NCBI GenBank assembly: GCA_016281495.1
Contig: JAEEIU010000049.1
Location: forward strand, 1-64,000
Reading direction: 5' to 3'
Length of the DNA: 64,000 bases
From: Treponema sp.
GTDB lineage: Bacteria; Spirochaetota; Spirochaetia; Treponematales; Treponemataceae
Both the position numbers and the translations under genes were made by a program. Under the pieces are notes generated by a model. It ran no database searches and was not told the DNA's origin. It saw only the letters and a list, made by a program, of their open reading frames with translations. Below, one piece after another: positions 55,390 through 63,616 of the stretch. Numbering within the stretch: the stretch's first letter is position 1; every line of letters starts with the position of its first letter.

Positions 55390-55443
55390 GTTTCTATTAA
55401 CAGAAACTAATATATTTATACTTCTTTTTAATGTTTTTGTCAA
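55390..55443 (-). promoter_or_regulatory. trp operon promoter and palindromic operator
   Basis: On the minus strand TTGACA (55443-55438), 17-base spacer, TATAAA (55420-55415). GTTTCT-ATTAAC-AGAAAC (55390-55407) sits right at the expected start point and has a TTAA centre, as does the E. coli TrpR operator. The short leader shows no leader peptide or T-box. The remaining 55444-55565 has nothing recognisable. Confidence 0.7.
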
Positions 55444-55565
55444 TAGTAACATTAAAAGATTTGGGAGGAACTTTCTCCAGAAGATTATTTCTTTCTAAAA
55501 CTTATGACAAAAAATAAAGAGTACAAAAGGGAAGAGATGCTCATGTTTCCGTACATATTTTTAAA

Positions 55566-57239
55566 TCAACAGACACCCTTTACGCGGCACCACTGCTTAA
55601 AGATCGCCATGTCATTTCCACGAGGATCCATATTATTAAAGGCACTCCTTTGAACCAGACGAAAGCGGTTATTGTGTTTTGATAGCTCAATACAAAGTTC
55701 GTATTCTTCACCTTTTGTTGCGTAGACAATCGTACATTCTTTTTTCACGGCTTTATCCCGGTAGAGGTGTCCGACACAAATATTCATGTTGGAACCAATA
55801 TCAACCAAGCGCCTTGTGTCTTCTGGCAGGCAGAATTTATAGCCGTCATTTTCCCATTCAAGACTTCGTTCTTCTTCGGTGTAGGTGATGTCTTTGTTTT
55901 CAAAACATTCTTCTCTAGGTTGCAGCTGATTGTATATCCGCATCAAAAGATTATGATTATAATCGGTAAAACCTTCCTTTCTGATTTTTGCAATAACATT
56001 TTGCGGCAAGTGTTCTTCTTCTTTTAGAAGCTTCATATAACCAAGGGCATCGTTTGTGCTGTAATAATCCCTGTCAGGAGAAAAGTCTTTACATAAGAGT
56101 TTGGAGACTGTTTTTTCATCATAAAACTGAAAAAGGAAGGCTATATCCTCCGCTAATACAGAACTCATTCCATAAGAATACGCTGTTGCGAAGATTTTAT
56201 GAGAATCAACATCCATCAATTGTTCTATAACTGTTTCATCCCTAAATCCCATACTCCATATATTCAGGTATTCTAAGAATGTTCTATGCCCCTGCAAAAA
56301 CAGCTTATTGATTTTTGTGGTATAAGGGAGGCCTGTCAGCTTGATAAACTTTTTAACGCCATCAGAACTTCTTTTAAGTCCATCCTCAGTTTTATATATC
56401 AAAGGTCCAATTACTTCTTCCTTACAAAGTTCATTTAACTCAGGTGCGAAAGGAAATCTTGCATAGTTCACAAGGCGATCAAAGTTGTTTTCACCATAAG
56501 AAAGCTCAGGAATAAACCCGCATTCTTCTTTCATCTGCTCATGCATTACAGATATGATTTTGTTATATTCATCATCAGAGATATTGAACCATTCGTTCCC
56601 TTCACCGCCAAAAAACCTTACATTACGTTTTTGAACATTAAGCACTAGATAGCGGCTTATTTTAAGAACTTTATCCGTTATAAGATCTGTCTCATAATAT
56701 ACATTTTCAATTTCTATCAGACCATCCTCATGGAAAGTAATAATGTTTTCGGATTGATTTTCAACCAGAAGTTCAAGCTGCTGCATTAAAAGTTTCGTAT
56801 CTTTCCCATTTGATAATTCTTTTGCTTCCTGAATACAATCCAGTGGAACAATACGCTTACAGCCGTTTCGGAAATAAACAGTTGCAGCAATTACAGCAAA
56901 ACCGTCGCATTTTGAAGGTCGGTAGTCGCAGGCATAAACGCTTTGCCTAGGCTCTCTTTTATAAATGCCAAGGATGGTCGAAACAAGAACTCTATCTATC
57001 TTTACAATAACACCGGAAAACTCTTTTTCCTTAAGCTCATACTTTAGGTTATGTTTCCAACTTAAATGATTTTTTGTAGCAATACCGGCAAATAAATCAT
57101 GGTCATTATTCATTCGATAATACCATTTATTGTCGTATTTATTATGATGTAAATGAAAATTTCCATGAGCGGCAGCAAGGTAGGCAGTGCAATGAACTGG
57201 CTGGAACATGAGTTTTTTATACTCTGGTGTTAATTTCAT
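55566..57239 (-). CDS. PcfJ-like protein
   Basis: 557 residues. The C-terminal part has RRLVDIGSNMNICVGHLYRD then ECTIVYATKGEEYELCIELS and LVQRSAFNNMDPRGND. This matches the PcfJ family pattern (L-x-x-x-G-x-x-M-x-x-C-V-G, followed by strands ending in x-x-Q-x-x-x-x-x-N). PcfJ was first seen on Enterococcus conjugative plasmids; its activity is unknown. The upstream 400 residues are of unclear fold. GGGAGG sets the ATG at 57239. No other plasmid gene is near. Confidence 0.7.
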   Translation of the reverse strand: MKLTPEYKKLMFQPVHCTAYLAAAHGNFHLHHNKYDNKWYYRMNNDHDLFAGIATKNHLSWKHNLKYELKEKEFSGVIVKIDRVLVSTILGIYKREPRQSVYACDYRPSKCDGFAVIAATVYFRNGCKRIVPLDCIQEAKELSNGKDTKLLMQQLELLVENQSENIITFHEDGLIEIENVYYETDLITDKVLKISRYLVLNVQKRNVRFFGGEGNEWFNISDDEYNKIISVMHEQMKEECGFIPELSYGENNFDRLVNYARFPFAPELNELCKEEVIGPLIYKTEDGLKRSSDGVKKFIKLTGLPYTTKINKLFLQGHRTFLEYLNIWSMGFRDETVIEQLMDVDSHKIFATAYSYGMSSVLAEDIAFLFQFYDEKTVSKLLCKDFSPDRDYYSTNDALGYMKLLKEEEHLPQNVIAKIRKEGFTDYNHNLLMRIYNQLQPREECFENKDITYTEEERSLEWENDGYKFCLPEDTRRLVDIGSNMNICVGHLYRDKAVKKECTIVYATKGEEYELCIELSKHNNRFRLVQRSAFNNMDPRGNDMAIFKQWCRVKGVC

Positions 57240-57502
57240 GACAACCTCCCGTTTCGTACTTCAATGATACTATATCACTCTATCATTTCATGAGAGAGTT
57301 GAGGCTTTTTTTGATTTTTTTCTATATATATCTCATTTCAGCGTAATGTCAATTTTCCTCAACTATTCCAAACATTACCCCAGTTTTGTATTATAGCAAA
57401 GAAACCTTAAAATTCATAGAGAATATTTGGTTTCGGAATCACATTGATCTACAAAAACTGCCCCCCATTATCCATAGGGAGCAGTTCATAAATCTCTTTT
57501 CT

Positions 57503-59266
57503 TTACGCAAACTGGCGCTGGTACAGGTCGTAGTAGGCGCCTTTTTGGGCCATCAGTTCCGCGGGGCTGCCACGTTCTACGATTTTACCGCCATCGATTA
57601 CGTAAATGCAGTCGGCGTTTTGAATCGTGGAAAGCCTGTGGGCGATTACAAACGATGTCCTTCCCTTCAACAGCCGTGCGATTCCAGCCTGAACCAAAAG
57701 CTCGGTCTTGGTGTCGATGCTGCTGGTGGCTTCATCCAAAACCAGAATGCGGGGCTTGCTCAACATTGTCCTTGCAAACGCAACCAGCTGCCTCTGTCCA
57801 TTGCTCAGTTCACCACCGCGTGCCGTAAGCTTTGTGTCATATCCATCCTTGAGCTGCGATATGAAGTCGTGGGCATGAACCGCCTTTGCCGCTTCGACAA
57901 TCTCATCCTCAGTTGCATCCAGTTTTCCATACGCAATGTTTTCCCGGATTGTCCCGCTAAAGATGTAATTGTCCTGTGTCATTATTCCCATCTGTGTACG
58001 CAGGCTTTCGATTGTCACGGAGCGTATGTCTTTTCCGTCAATCAAAATGCGTCCACCCTTAATGTCATAGAAACGGCTCAAGAGGTTCACGATGGTGGAT
58101 TTACCCGCACCCGTCGGTCCAACAAGAGCGATTGTCTTTCCGGCTTCCACATCAAAGCTCACGTCATGCAGCACATCAATTTCCCCGTCGTAGGAGAATG
58201 TCACGTTTTCAAAACTCACGTCACCCTTTATTCCAGGCATCACGTTTGCGTCCGGAACATCGGTCACAGTTGCCTCAGTGTCCATGATTTCAAAAATGCG
58301 TTCTGCACCGCTTGCCGCATTCACCGCCTGATTGTAGAAGTTGCTCAGGTTCATGATTGGCTGCCAGAACATTCCCACGTAGTATCCGAATGCAATGTAT
58401 GTTCCGATTGAAACCGAATCCACACCCAGCACCATGATACCCACAAGATAGAGGGCCATAGTTCCCACGCTCCAGCACAAATCAATCCATGAGCCGAAAC
58501 CGTCGCACCAGCGCACAGCATTCAAGAATTCCTTGCGATCTGCCCAGACCAATTCCTGAAAAGTTTTGTCTGTTTCATCCTCTGCCCTAAAGCTCTGGAT
58601 GATTTTTATTCCTGACAAATCCTCGTTGATGAAAGCGTTCATGTTGGAAGACTTCTGCCTTTTTGCACGCCAGTATTTTTCAGCCTTAATCGAAATCAAA
58701 AATATTCCAACCACCATCACCGGCATTGAACACAAAGCCGCAAGCGCAAGCCTCCAGTTTTTTACGAACATGATTGCCATGACCGCGATGACCGTAATCA
58801 AGTTTGGAATCAAAGTCGTAACTGCATTTTCAATTATGTCCTTGAGCGAATTTGTGTCGCCGATTATCCTTGCAAGAATTTTTCCCGACGGCCTTGAGTC
58901 AAAGAATTTCAAATCCAGCTTTTGAATGTGGTCGTATAGCTGCTGCCTCAAATCCAAAATCACACGGTTGCTTGTCTTGGCCATCACCAGCATGCGCAGT
59001 TTAATCGCAAGCACCATCACGATGTTCAGGGCAACAAAGAGCGCCACCATTTTTAAAAGTCCCGCAATGTCGGAAGGAACGATAAATGAATCCACCGCAT
59101 GTTCAATCATCAGCGGATTTATCAAATCTATCGTCGTTCCCACACCCATCAGAAGAAGCACGACCGCCACACGCCCCTTGTATTTCATTAGATATGAAAA
59201 CAGCCTGGGCATCGTAGAAAATTTTGACTTCTGCACTTGTTGTTCATCTATTTTGTAACTGTTCAT
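57503..59266 (-). CDS. ABC exporter subunit with consensus ATPase site
   Basis: 587 residues. An N-terminal six-helix membrane domain (about 20-320) is fused to an ATPase domain: Walker A GPTGAGKST (about 375), signature LSNGQRQ (Gly to Asn at its second position), Walker B ILVLDEATSS with catalytic Glu, switch His in AHRLST. It pairs with the upstream gene as a heterodimeric exporter (MsbA/LmrCD/TM287-288 class) for lipids, drugs or peptides. TGGAGA seven bases before the ATG supports the start. A structured element separates the two genes. The 57240-57502 gap after this gene holds only the PcfJ promoter region. Confidence 0.92.
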   Translation of the reverse strand: MNSYKIDEQQVQKSKFSTMPRLFSYLMKYKGRVAVVLLLMGVGTTIDLINPLMIEHAVDSFIVPSDIAGLLKMVALFVALNIVMVLAIKLRMLVMAKTSNRVILDLRQQLYDHIQKLDLKFFDSRPSGKILARIIGDTNSLKDIIENAVTTLIPNLITVIAVMAIMFVKNWRLALAALCSMPVMVVGIFLISIKAEKYWRAKRQKSSNMNAFINEDLSGIKIIQSFRAEDETDKTFQELVWADRKEFLNAVRWCDGFGSWIDLCWSVGTMALYLVGIMVLGVDSVSIGTYIAFGYYVGMFWQPIMNLSNFYNQAVNAASGAERIFEIMDTEATVTDVPDANVMPGIKGDVSFENVTFSYDGEIDVLHDVSFDVEAGKTIALVGPTGAGKSTIVNLLSRFYDIKGGRILIDGKDIRSVTIESLRTQMGIMTQDNYIFSGTIRENIAYGKLDATEDEIVEAAKAVHAHDFISQLKDGYDTKLTARGGELSNGQRQLVAFARTMLSKPRILVLDEATSSIDTKTELLVQAGIARLLKGRTSFVIAHRLSTIQNADCIYVIDGGKIVERGSPAELMAQKGAYYDLYQRQFA

Positions 59267-59289
59267 AAAAAAATCTCCATTATTTTTTT

Positions 59290-59367
59290 GTCACACGGAT
59301 TCGATTTTGCTTACGCAAAATCTTTTTTTATTTTTGAAACGCCGTAGGCGGTTCGAATCCGCGTGAC
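59290..59367. other. Branched palindromic element between the two ABC genes
   Basis: An outer stem GTCACACGGATTCGA (59290-59304) pairs with TCGAATCCGCGTGAC (59353-59367) with one mismatch. Inside are hairpins GATTTTGC-TTAC-GCAAAATC (59303-59322) and AACGCC-GTA-GGCGGTT (59338-59353). The right end (GGCGGTTCGAATCCGC) looks like a tRNA T-arm, but the rest does not fold as a tRNA. It is probably a mobile palindromic repeat or a transcript-processing or attenuation structure in the operon. Confidence 0.6.
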
Positions 59368-59373
59368 TTTATA

Positions 59374-61176
59374 TTAATGTTGGGAGTCATAGGTCTCTTT
59401 ATATAGACCCCCAAGTTTCAAAAGCTCGTCGTGAGTTCCTTCCTCTACAATCTTACCCTTGTCCATCACGATAATCTTGTCAGCCTTGCGGACACTGCTT
59501 ATCCTGTGGCCTATGATGATCTTAGTCATGCCGGTAAGCTCAATCAGCACTTCCTGAATCTCCTGCTCCGTCTCCGTGTCCAGTGCCGAAGTTGAATCAT
59601 CCAGAACAAGCACCGGGGTCTTTCTTGCAAGCGCACGTGCAATTGTAATCCTCTGCTTCTGTCCGCCGCTCAAACCTATGCCACGCTCACCGATAACCGT
59701 CTGTTCCGCTTCCTTCATCTTGGAAACGAATGGCCAGGCTTTAGCCCTCTGCAATGACTTGATTACAAGGGAATGAGGCATGGTTTCCTTTTCACCCAGA
59801 CGAATGTTTCCTTCTATCGTGTCGCTGAACAAAAAGATGTCCTGCATTACACATGCAATGCTCCGCCTGAGCGCCGCCAAAGGAATGTCGCGTATGTCAA
59901 CTCCGTCCAAAAGAATCTTTCCCGAGCTCACATCATACATGCGCTTCAACAGGTTGATTATCGTGGTCTTTCCTGAACCGGTCGCACCCATTATTCCGAG
60001 TGTTTGCCCCGCTTCCAGATTAAAGCTCACGTCATCCAGAATCTTTCTTCCGTTGGCCTCGTAAGTCACCCTGTCAAATGCAATCTGACCGTTCACGTCG
60101 AACTGATTGAACAGCTCCTCGTCAATTCCCGATTCATCAAGAATGTTTGGAGTCTGCTCGTAGATTTTGTTCAGACGCTTTACGCTTGCCTTTGCGCTTG
60201 AAAAACCGTTTGTAAGCCAGCCCAGCATCTCCATCGGCCACACGATGTTGCCAACGTACTGCAGGAATGCAAGAAGCTCACCCACAGTCATGTCATGTCC
60301 GGCAGTAAATGCCTTTCCGATTGAATGAGCCGCACCCACAATGCCATTGGTTTCAGTTACATTCTCCACACGACCTGCAATAACCGCAAGACCTCCAAAG
60401 AAAAGCACTATGGCAGGAAGAAGCCTTGTTATCATCTGCACCATGGGGTTGTAGTGCACGAAGATTTTTGACTGGGTTATGTTCAGCTCGTAGTACTTCT
60501 GGTTGTGCCTGTGGAATTTCTTCCGTTCAAAATCCTCGCGGGCAAAAGCCTTAACCGTCCTCACACCGGCAAGGTTTTCAGCCGCAGTATTGTTCAACTC
60601 TGAATTTTCCTGTGCAATGTCACCGAAGACCACGTCCAGTTTCTTTTCCATTCTGATTGCGATAATCGCCGCCGACACCATCAATGCAAGCGGAAATGAA
60701 GAGAGCTTCCAGTTCATCCTCATCATGTAGAATGTGGTGATGACAACACGAAGCAGTACCTCCGCTATCAGGATTCCCATGAATGCCGCAATGTCCCAGA
60801 TTCGGTCAACGTCATCCTTTACGCGGGACATCAGTTCACCGGAGTTTATTCCGTCAAAGAAATTGGCAGAAAGACTCTGGATCTTCCTGAACAAATCAAT
60901 GCGTACCTCTGATGCAATCTTTGAACCGCACCAGTCGCAGATGTATTCCTTTACATACTGAAATACACAGCGTCCGACACCAATGCCCAGAATTCCAAGC
61001 AGCAGCATCTTGAGCAAATCCATTTGACGGTCAATCAAGACATCATCAACGATATGCTGAACGATGATTGGGGCTATCATATCAAGCCAAGTGCTAAAGC
61101 CCATAGCAATGACTGCTATTGAATAAAGCACGGCATAGCGCCACACATACTTACCTAAATTTAATTTCGTTTCCAT
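59374..61176 (-). CDS. ABC exporter subunit with degenerate ATPase site
   Basis: 600 residues. A six-helix membrane domain (about 10-325) is followed by an ATPase domain with Walker A GATGSGKTT, signature LSGGQKQR, and Walker B VLVLDDSTSALD, where the catalytic Glu is Asp. The switch His (IGHRISS) is kept. This Glu-to-Asp change is the standard mark of the non-hydrolysing site in heterodimeric ABC exporters, so its partner is the downstream subunit. The start is taken as the ATG at 61176 after CAGGTG; the frame to 61200 is possible. Confidence 0.9.
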   Translation of the reverse strand: METKLNLGKYVWRYAVLYSIAVIAMGFSTWLDMIAPIIVQHIVDDVLIDRQMDLLKMLLLGILGIGVGRCVFQYVKEYICDWCGSKIASEVRIDLFRKIQSLSANFFDGINSGELMSRVKDDVDRIWDIAAFMGILIAEVLLRVVITTFYMMRMNWKLSSFPLALMVSAAIIAIRMEKKLDVVFGDIAQENSELNNTAAENLAGVRTVKAFAREDFERKKFHRHNQKYYELNITQSKIFVHYNPMVQMITRLLPAIVLFFGGLAVIAGRVENVTETNGIVGAAHSIGKAFTAGHDMTVGELLAFLQYVGNIVWPMEMLGWLTNGFSSAKASVKRLNKIYEQTPNILDESGIDEELFNQFDVNGQIAFDRVTYEANGRKILDDVSFNLEAGQTLGIMGATGSGKTTIINLLKRMYDVSSGKILLDGVDIRDIPLAALRRSIACVMQDIFLFSDTIEGNIRLGEKETMPHSLVIKSLQRAKAWPFVSKMKEAEQTVIGERGIGLSGGQKQRITIARALARKTPVLVLDDSTSALDTETEQEIQEVLIELTGMTKIIIGHRISSVRKADKIIVMDKGKIVEEGTHDELLKLGGLYKETYDSQH

Positions 61177-61254
61177 AATAAAACACCTGTTGTACATCAA
61201 GACTCAGGGCGTAAAGATACTACGTCCTTAAAAGATAAAATTGTGAGGATTAAA

Positions 61255-61413
61255 ATGAAATTGGGAATGTTTCAGAAAGAAAAGTCCAGGAGACTCATTC
61301 CCGATTTCATATTATTCACACTGTTAACCATGGGTCTGAACCTCCTTGCCATGTTGGCGACCTGTAGTATATCGTCAAATTATCACAATAAAAATATTTG
61401 TTCAAGTGGTTGA
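61255..61413 (+). CDS. Small membrane protein, 52 residues
   Basis: ATG at 61255 with GAGG six bases before it, ending at TGA 61411-61413. A basic N-terminus (MKLGMFQKEKSRRL) is followed by one hydrophobic helix (DFILFTLLTMGLNLLAMLAT) and a short polar, Cys-containing tail. It lies between the divergent ABC exporter and DUF2400 genes. I do not recognise it, but the ribosome site and charge pattern favour a real single-pass protein. Confidence 0.5.
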   Translation: MKLGMFQKEKSRRLIPDFILFTLLTMGLNLLAMLATCSISSNYHNKNICSSG

Positions 61414-61441
61414 TGACAAAAAATAAAAATTCTTTTAGTAT
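61413..61441 (+). promoter_or_regulatory. Promoter of the DUF2400 gene, apparently leaderless
   Basis: ATGACA (61413-61418), 17-base spacer, TAGTAT (61436-61441), six bases from the ATG at 61448. No ribosome site is present. Confidence 0.45.
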
Positions 61442-61447
61442 TTGAAC

Positions 61448-62206
61448 ATGGATTCAAAGCTGTGTGAAACATTACGGACACTCGCCGACAAATATGAAAC
61501 AAGGGATTTCATTTCAAAGGATCCCTCGTGCTTCCTTTACCGTTATGAAAAAACCGATGACGTGGAAACTGCTGCATTCATCGCGGCAAACCTTTCGTTT
61601 GGAAGAAGGGATCAGATATTAAAGCATGTTGAACTGATTCTTGAACAGACCGACGGAAGCCCCGCACAATGGATAAGGGACGGAAAATACAAATCGTTTT
61701 TTGCCCAATCCGAGAAATCATTTTACCGCATGTTTTCGTTCAACACGATGAGGCTTTTATGTGACCGCATGAGTGAGATATTGAAAAAGGAAAACACACT
61801 CGGGGATTATTTTCGTTCGGTTTACAAATTGAATGCTGATTCCGGAATCCACTTGTCTACTCTTATTGCAAATGAATTCTGTAAGGACTGCTCGATAATT
61901 CCACATGGAAAGGACAGCGCAAACAAACGCCTTAACATGTTCCTGCGATGGATGGTGCGTGATAATTCGCCTGTGGATTTGGGATTGTGGCAATGGTATA
62001 AAAAAACCGACCTCCTCATTCCCATGGACACACATGTAATTCAAACCGCCGTTCAATTCAATCTTCTGGAAAAAACAGCCTCTGGTAAAATGCCTGCCCC
62101 GACAATGAAAAATGCCATTAATCTGACCGAAATGCTAAGGGAGGCATTCCCCGATGATCCGGTTAGGGGAGACTTTGCGCTTTTTGGTTTGGGTGTAAAC
62201 TCCTAG
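61448..62206 (+). CDS. DUF2400 / TIGR02757 family protein
   Basis: 252 residues. Family marks are AAFIAANLSFGRRDQILKHV near the N-terminus, RLNMFLRWMVRDNSPVDLGLW in the middle, LIPMDTHVIQTA, and the end DFALFGLGVNS. The fold is related to helix-hairpin-helix DNA glycosylases, but no activity is established. The ATG at 61448 is preferred over a TTG at 61442. It ends four bases before the convergent pectinesterase gene. Confidence 0.85.
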   Translation: MDSKLCETLRTLADKYETRDFISKDPSCFLYRYEKTDDVETAAFIAANLSFGRRDQILKHVELILEQTDGSPAQWIRDGKYKSFFAQSEKSFYRMFSFNTMRLLCDRMSEILKKENTLGDYFRSVYKLNADSGIHLSTLIANEFCKDCSIIPHGKDSANKRLNMFLRWMVRDNSPVDLGLWQWYKKTDLLIPMDTHVIQTAVQFNLLEKTASGKMPAPTMKNAINLTEMLREAFPDDPVRGDFALFGLGVNS

Positions 62207-62209
62207 GCT

Positions 62210-63229
62210 TTACTGTTCCCCGGAAATCTCTGCAAATGGGGTGTCATGCAGAATCAGGTAGCGGCTTGCATAGTTTGAAAAATAATCGTCGTCTGTCAAA
62301 AGGTATGACCTGATGTTGCGTTTTGTGGTATCGGCCTCTTCAACTTTACCGCCCTTGCCAACGACACGAGTATTGTATTCCCGGATGCCTGTCTTGACGT
62401 TTCCGCGTGGATAAAGCTCCAGTTCCATGTCGTCATCCCATGCCATCTCGGGATCAAACACTTCGCTCATAAAGCAGTTGATGAATGCGGCGCTGTCCCA
62501 CCACTTGAGTTTGTCGGCTCCACCATGACCTTCCGTGCGGTAGACGTATACTGAACTCTTCTTGCGCTTTTCGGCGGTGAAACGGCAGTTCATGAACACA
62601 AAGCCCGGTTTGTTTGCAAAAGCCAGACTCTTTACGGCATATCCCGGATAATCTCCACGGTTGTCTTCGCGGACGTTGACCTCACATTCCTCAAACAATG
62701 CGGTATCCAAATCTCCGTAGATGAAATCGGTGTCTCCAGTAATCAAGCAGTCCTTGAACCAGCTGAAACCCTTAAGGCAAAGCGTATTCTGCCTTCCCTC
62801 GATGTGCATTCCCTGGGCAAAGAGTGTTCCTGTAGTATTGTTCCAGACGAGGGCTTCCGCACTGTCGGCCAGAGTTGAACCTTCCATAACGGTTTTGCTG
62901 TGTGTATTGGCAATGGTAAAATTCTTGAGGGAAACATTGCTGACATTCGGTCCCAGCACAAACACGGCACGGTTTTCCAGTCCCTTGTTGAACGCCTCGC
63001 AGTTGTCGGCCTGAATGACACAATCCTCCGGCTTTGTACCCGGTGCACTTTCTATAACAAGAGGATTGGAGAGATTGTATTTGATAAGCTCACGGTAATA
63101 TCCCGGTTCAAGTACGACATGAATTGCAGTAGTTCTTGCCACCGCACCAGTCATGATCATGTCCTTAATCTTCTTGAAAGCAGAATTGATTGCCGCAGGC
63201 GATTTAGAATTAACGCTTAGTTCCAGCAT
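62210..63229 (-). CDS. Pectinesterase-family (CE8) protein
   Basis: 339 residues, right-handed beta-helix. The family elements are LEPGYYRE, the QALV-like stretch AEALVWNN, GRQNTLCL (the QDTL region), CLITGDTDFIYGD with the nucleophilic/acid Asp pair, and a late PGYAVKSLAF. Pectin methylesterases remove methyl groups from polygalacturonate. No signal peptide is seen, so it would act inside on imported oligogalacturonides, or be anchored by other means. Length is as expected. The start at 63229 is the first Met of the domain. Substrate specificity is inferred. Confidence 0.8.
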   Translation of the reverse strand: MLELSVNSKSPAAINSAFKKIKDMIMTGAVARTTAIHVVLEPGYYRELIKYNLSNPLVIESAPGTKPEDCVIQADNCEAFNKGLENRAVFVLGPNVSNVSLKNFTIANTHSKTVMEGSTLADSAEALVWNNTTGTLFAQGMHIEGRQNTLCLKGFSWFKDCLITGDTDFIYGDLDTALFEECEVNVREDNRGDYPGYAVKSLAFANKPGFVFMNCRFTAEKRKKSSVYVYRTEGHGGADKLKWWDSAAFINCFMSEVFDPEMAWDDDMELELYPRGNVKTGIREYNTRVVGKGGKVEEADTTKRNIRSYLLTDDDYFSNYASRYLILHDTPFAEISGEQ

Positions 63230-63376
63230 GAATCGAATTATAAACTATTTTTAAACTTTAATCAAATGGTTTTATCTTTTTTATTCTTGACGATTTAAGG
63301 ATATATAAAGAAAATCCTGCCATGCTAAACGCCTATCGGCAGACAGGTGATTCAGAATCTCAACATGTCGGCCTAA

Positions 63377-63600
63377 GATTCCGGGTCGAGCCCGGAATGA
63401 CGCTCGCTGTCATGCTGAACTTGATGGCCTTCGGCGGCTTTGCACAGCATCTTAACATGCAAACTTAAGCGGACTGCCAAATAACTTCACAAAGCGTCAT
63501 TATCGGGCACGACCCGATAATCTATATTATTGCATTATAAGCATTTATAGATTGCCGGATCGAGTCCGGCAATGACAGTGAATATGTTCGGCAATGACAG
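63377..63600. repeat. Cluster of dispersed palindromes
   Basis: Units lie at 63377-63401 (GATTCCGGGTCGAGCC, then CGGAATGAC), 63496-63522 (GTCATTATCGGGCACGACC, then CGATAATC) and 63550-63576 (GATTGCCGGATCGAGTCC, then GGCAATGAC), with a further half unit to 63600. A variant at about 63408-63454 (GTCATGCTGAACTTGA ... CAGCATCTT) has about 20 extra bases between its arms. The 63230-63616 gap has no gene. Confidence 0.7.
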
Positions 63601-63616
63601 ATGTTATATTTCTTCT

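Noticed and set aside
57386-58411. 341-codon plus-strand open frame opposite the ABC exporter gene
   Set aside because: It is antisense to a protein with all ABC motifs, has no protein-like domains and arises from codon bias of the real gene.
59338-59367. Possible tRNA gene because of GGTTCGAATCC
   Set aside because: No D-arm, anticodon arm or seven-base acceptor stem can be formed; the sequence folds as a different branched palindrome.
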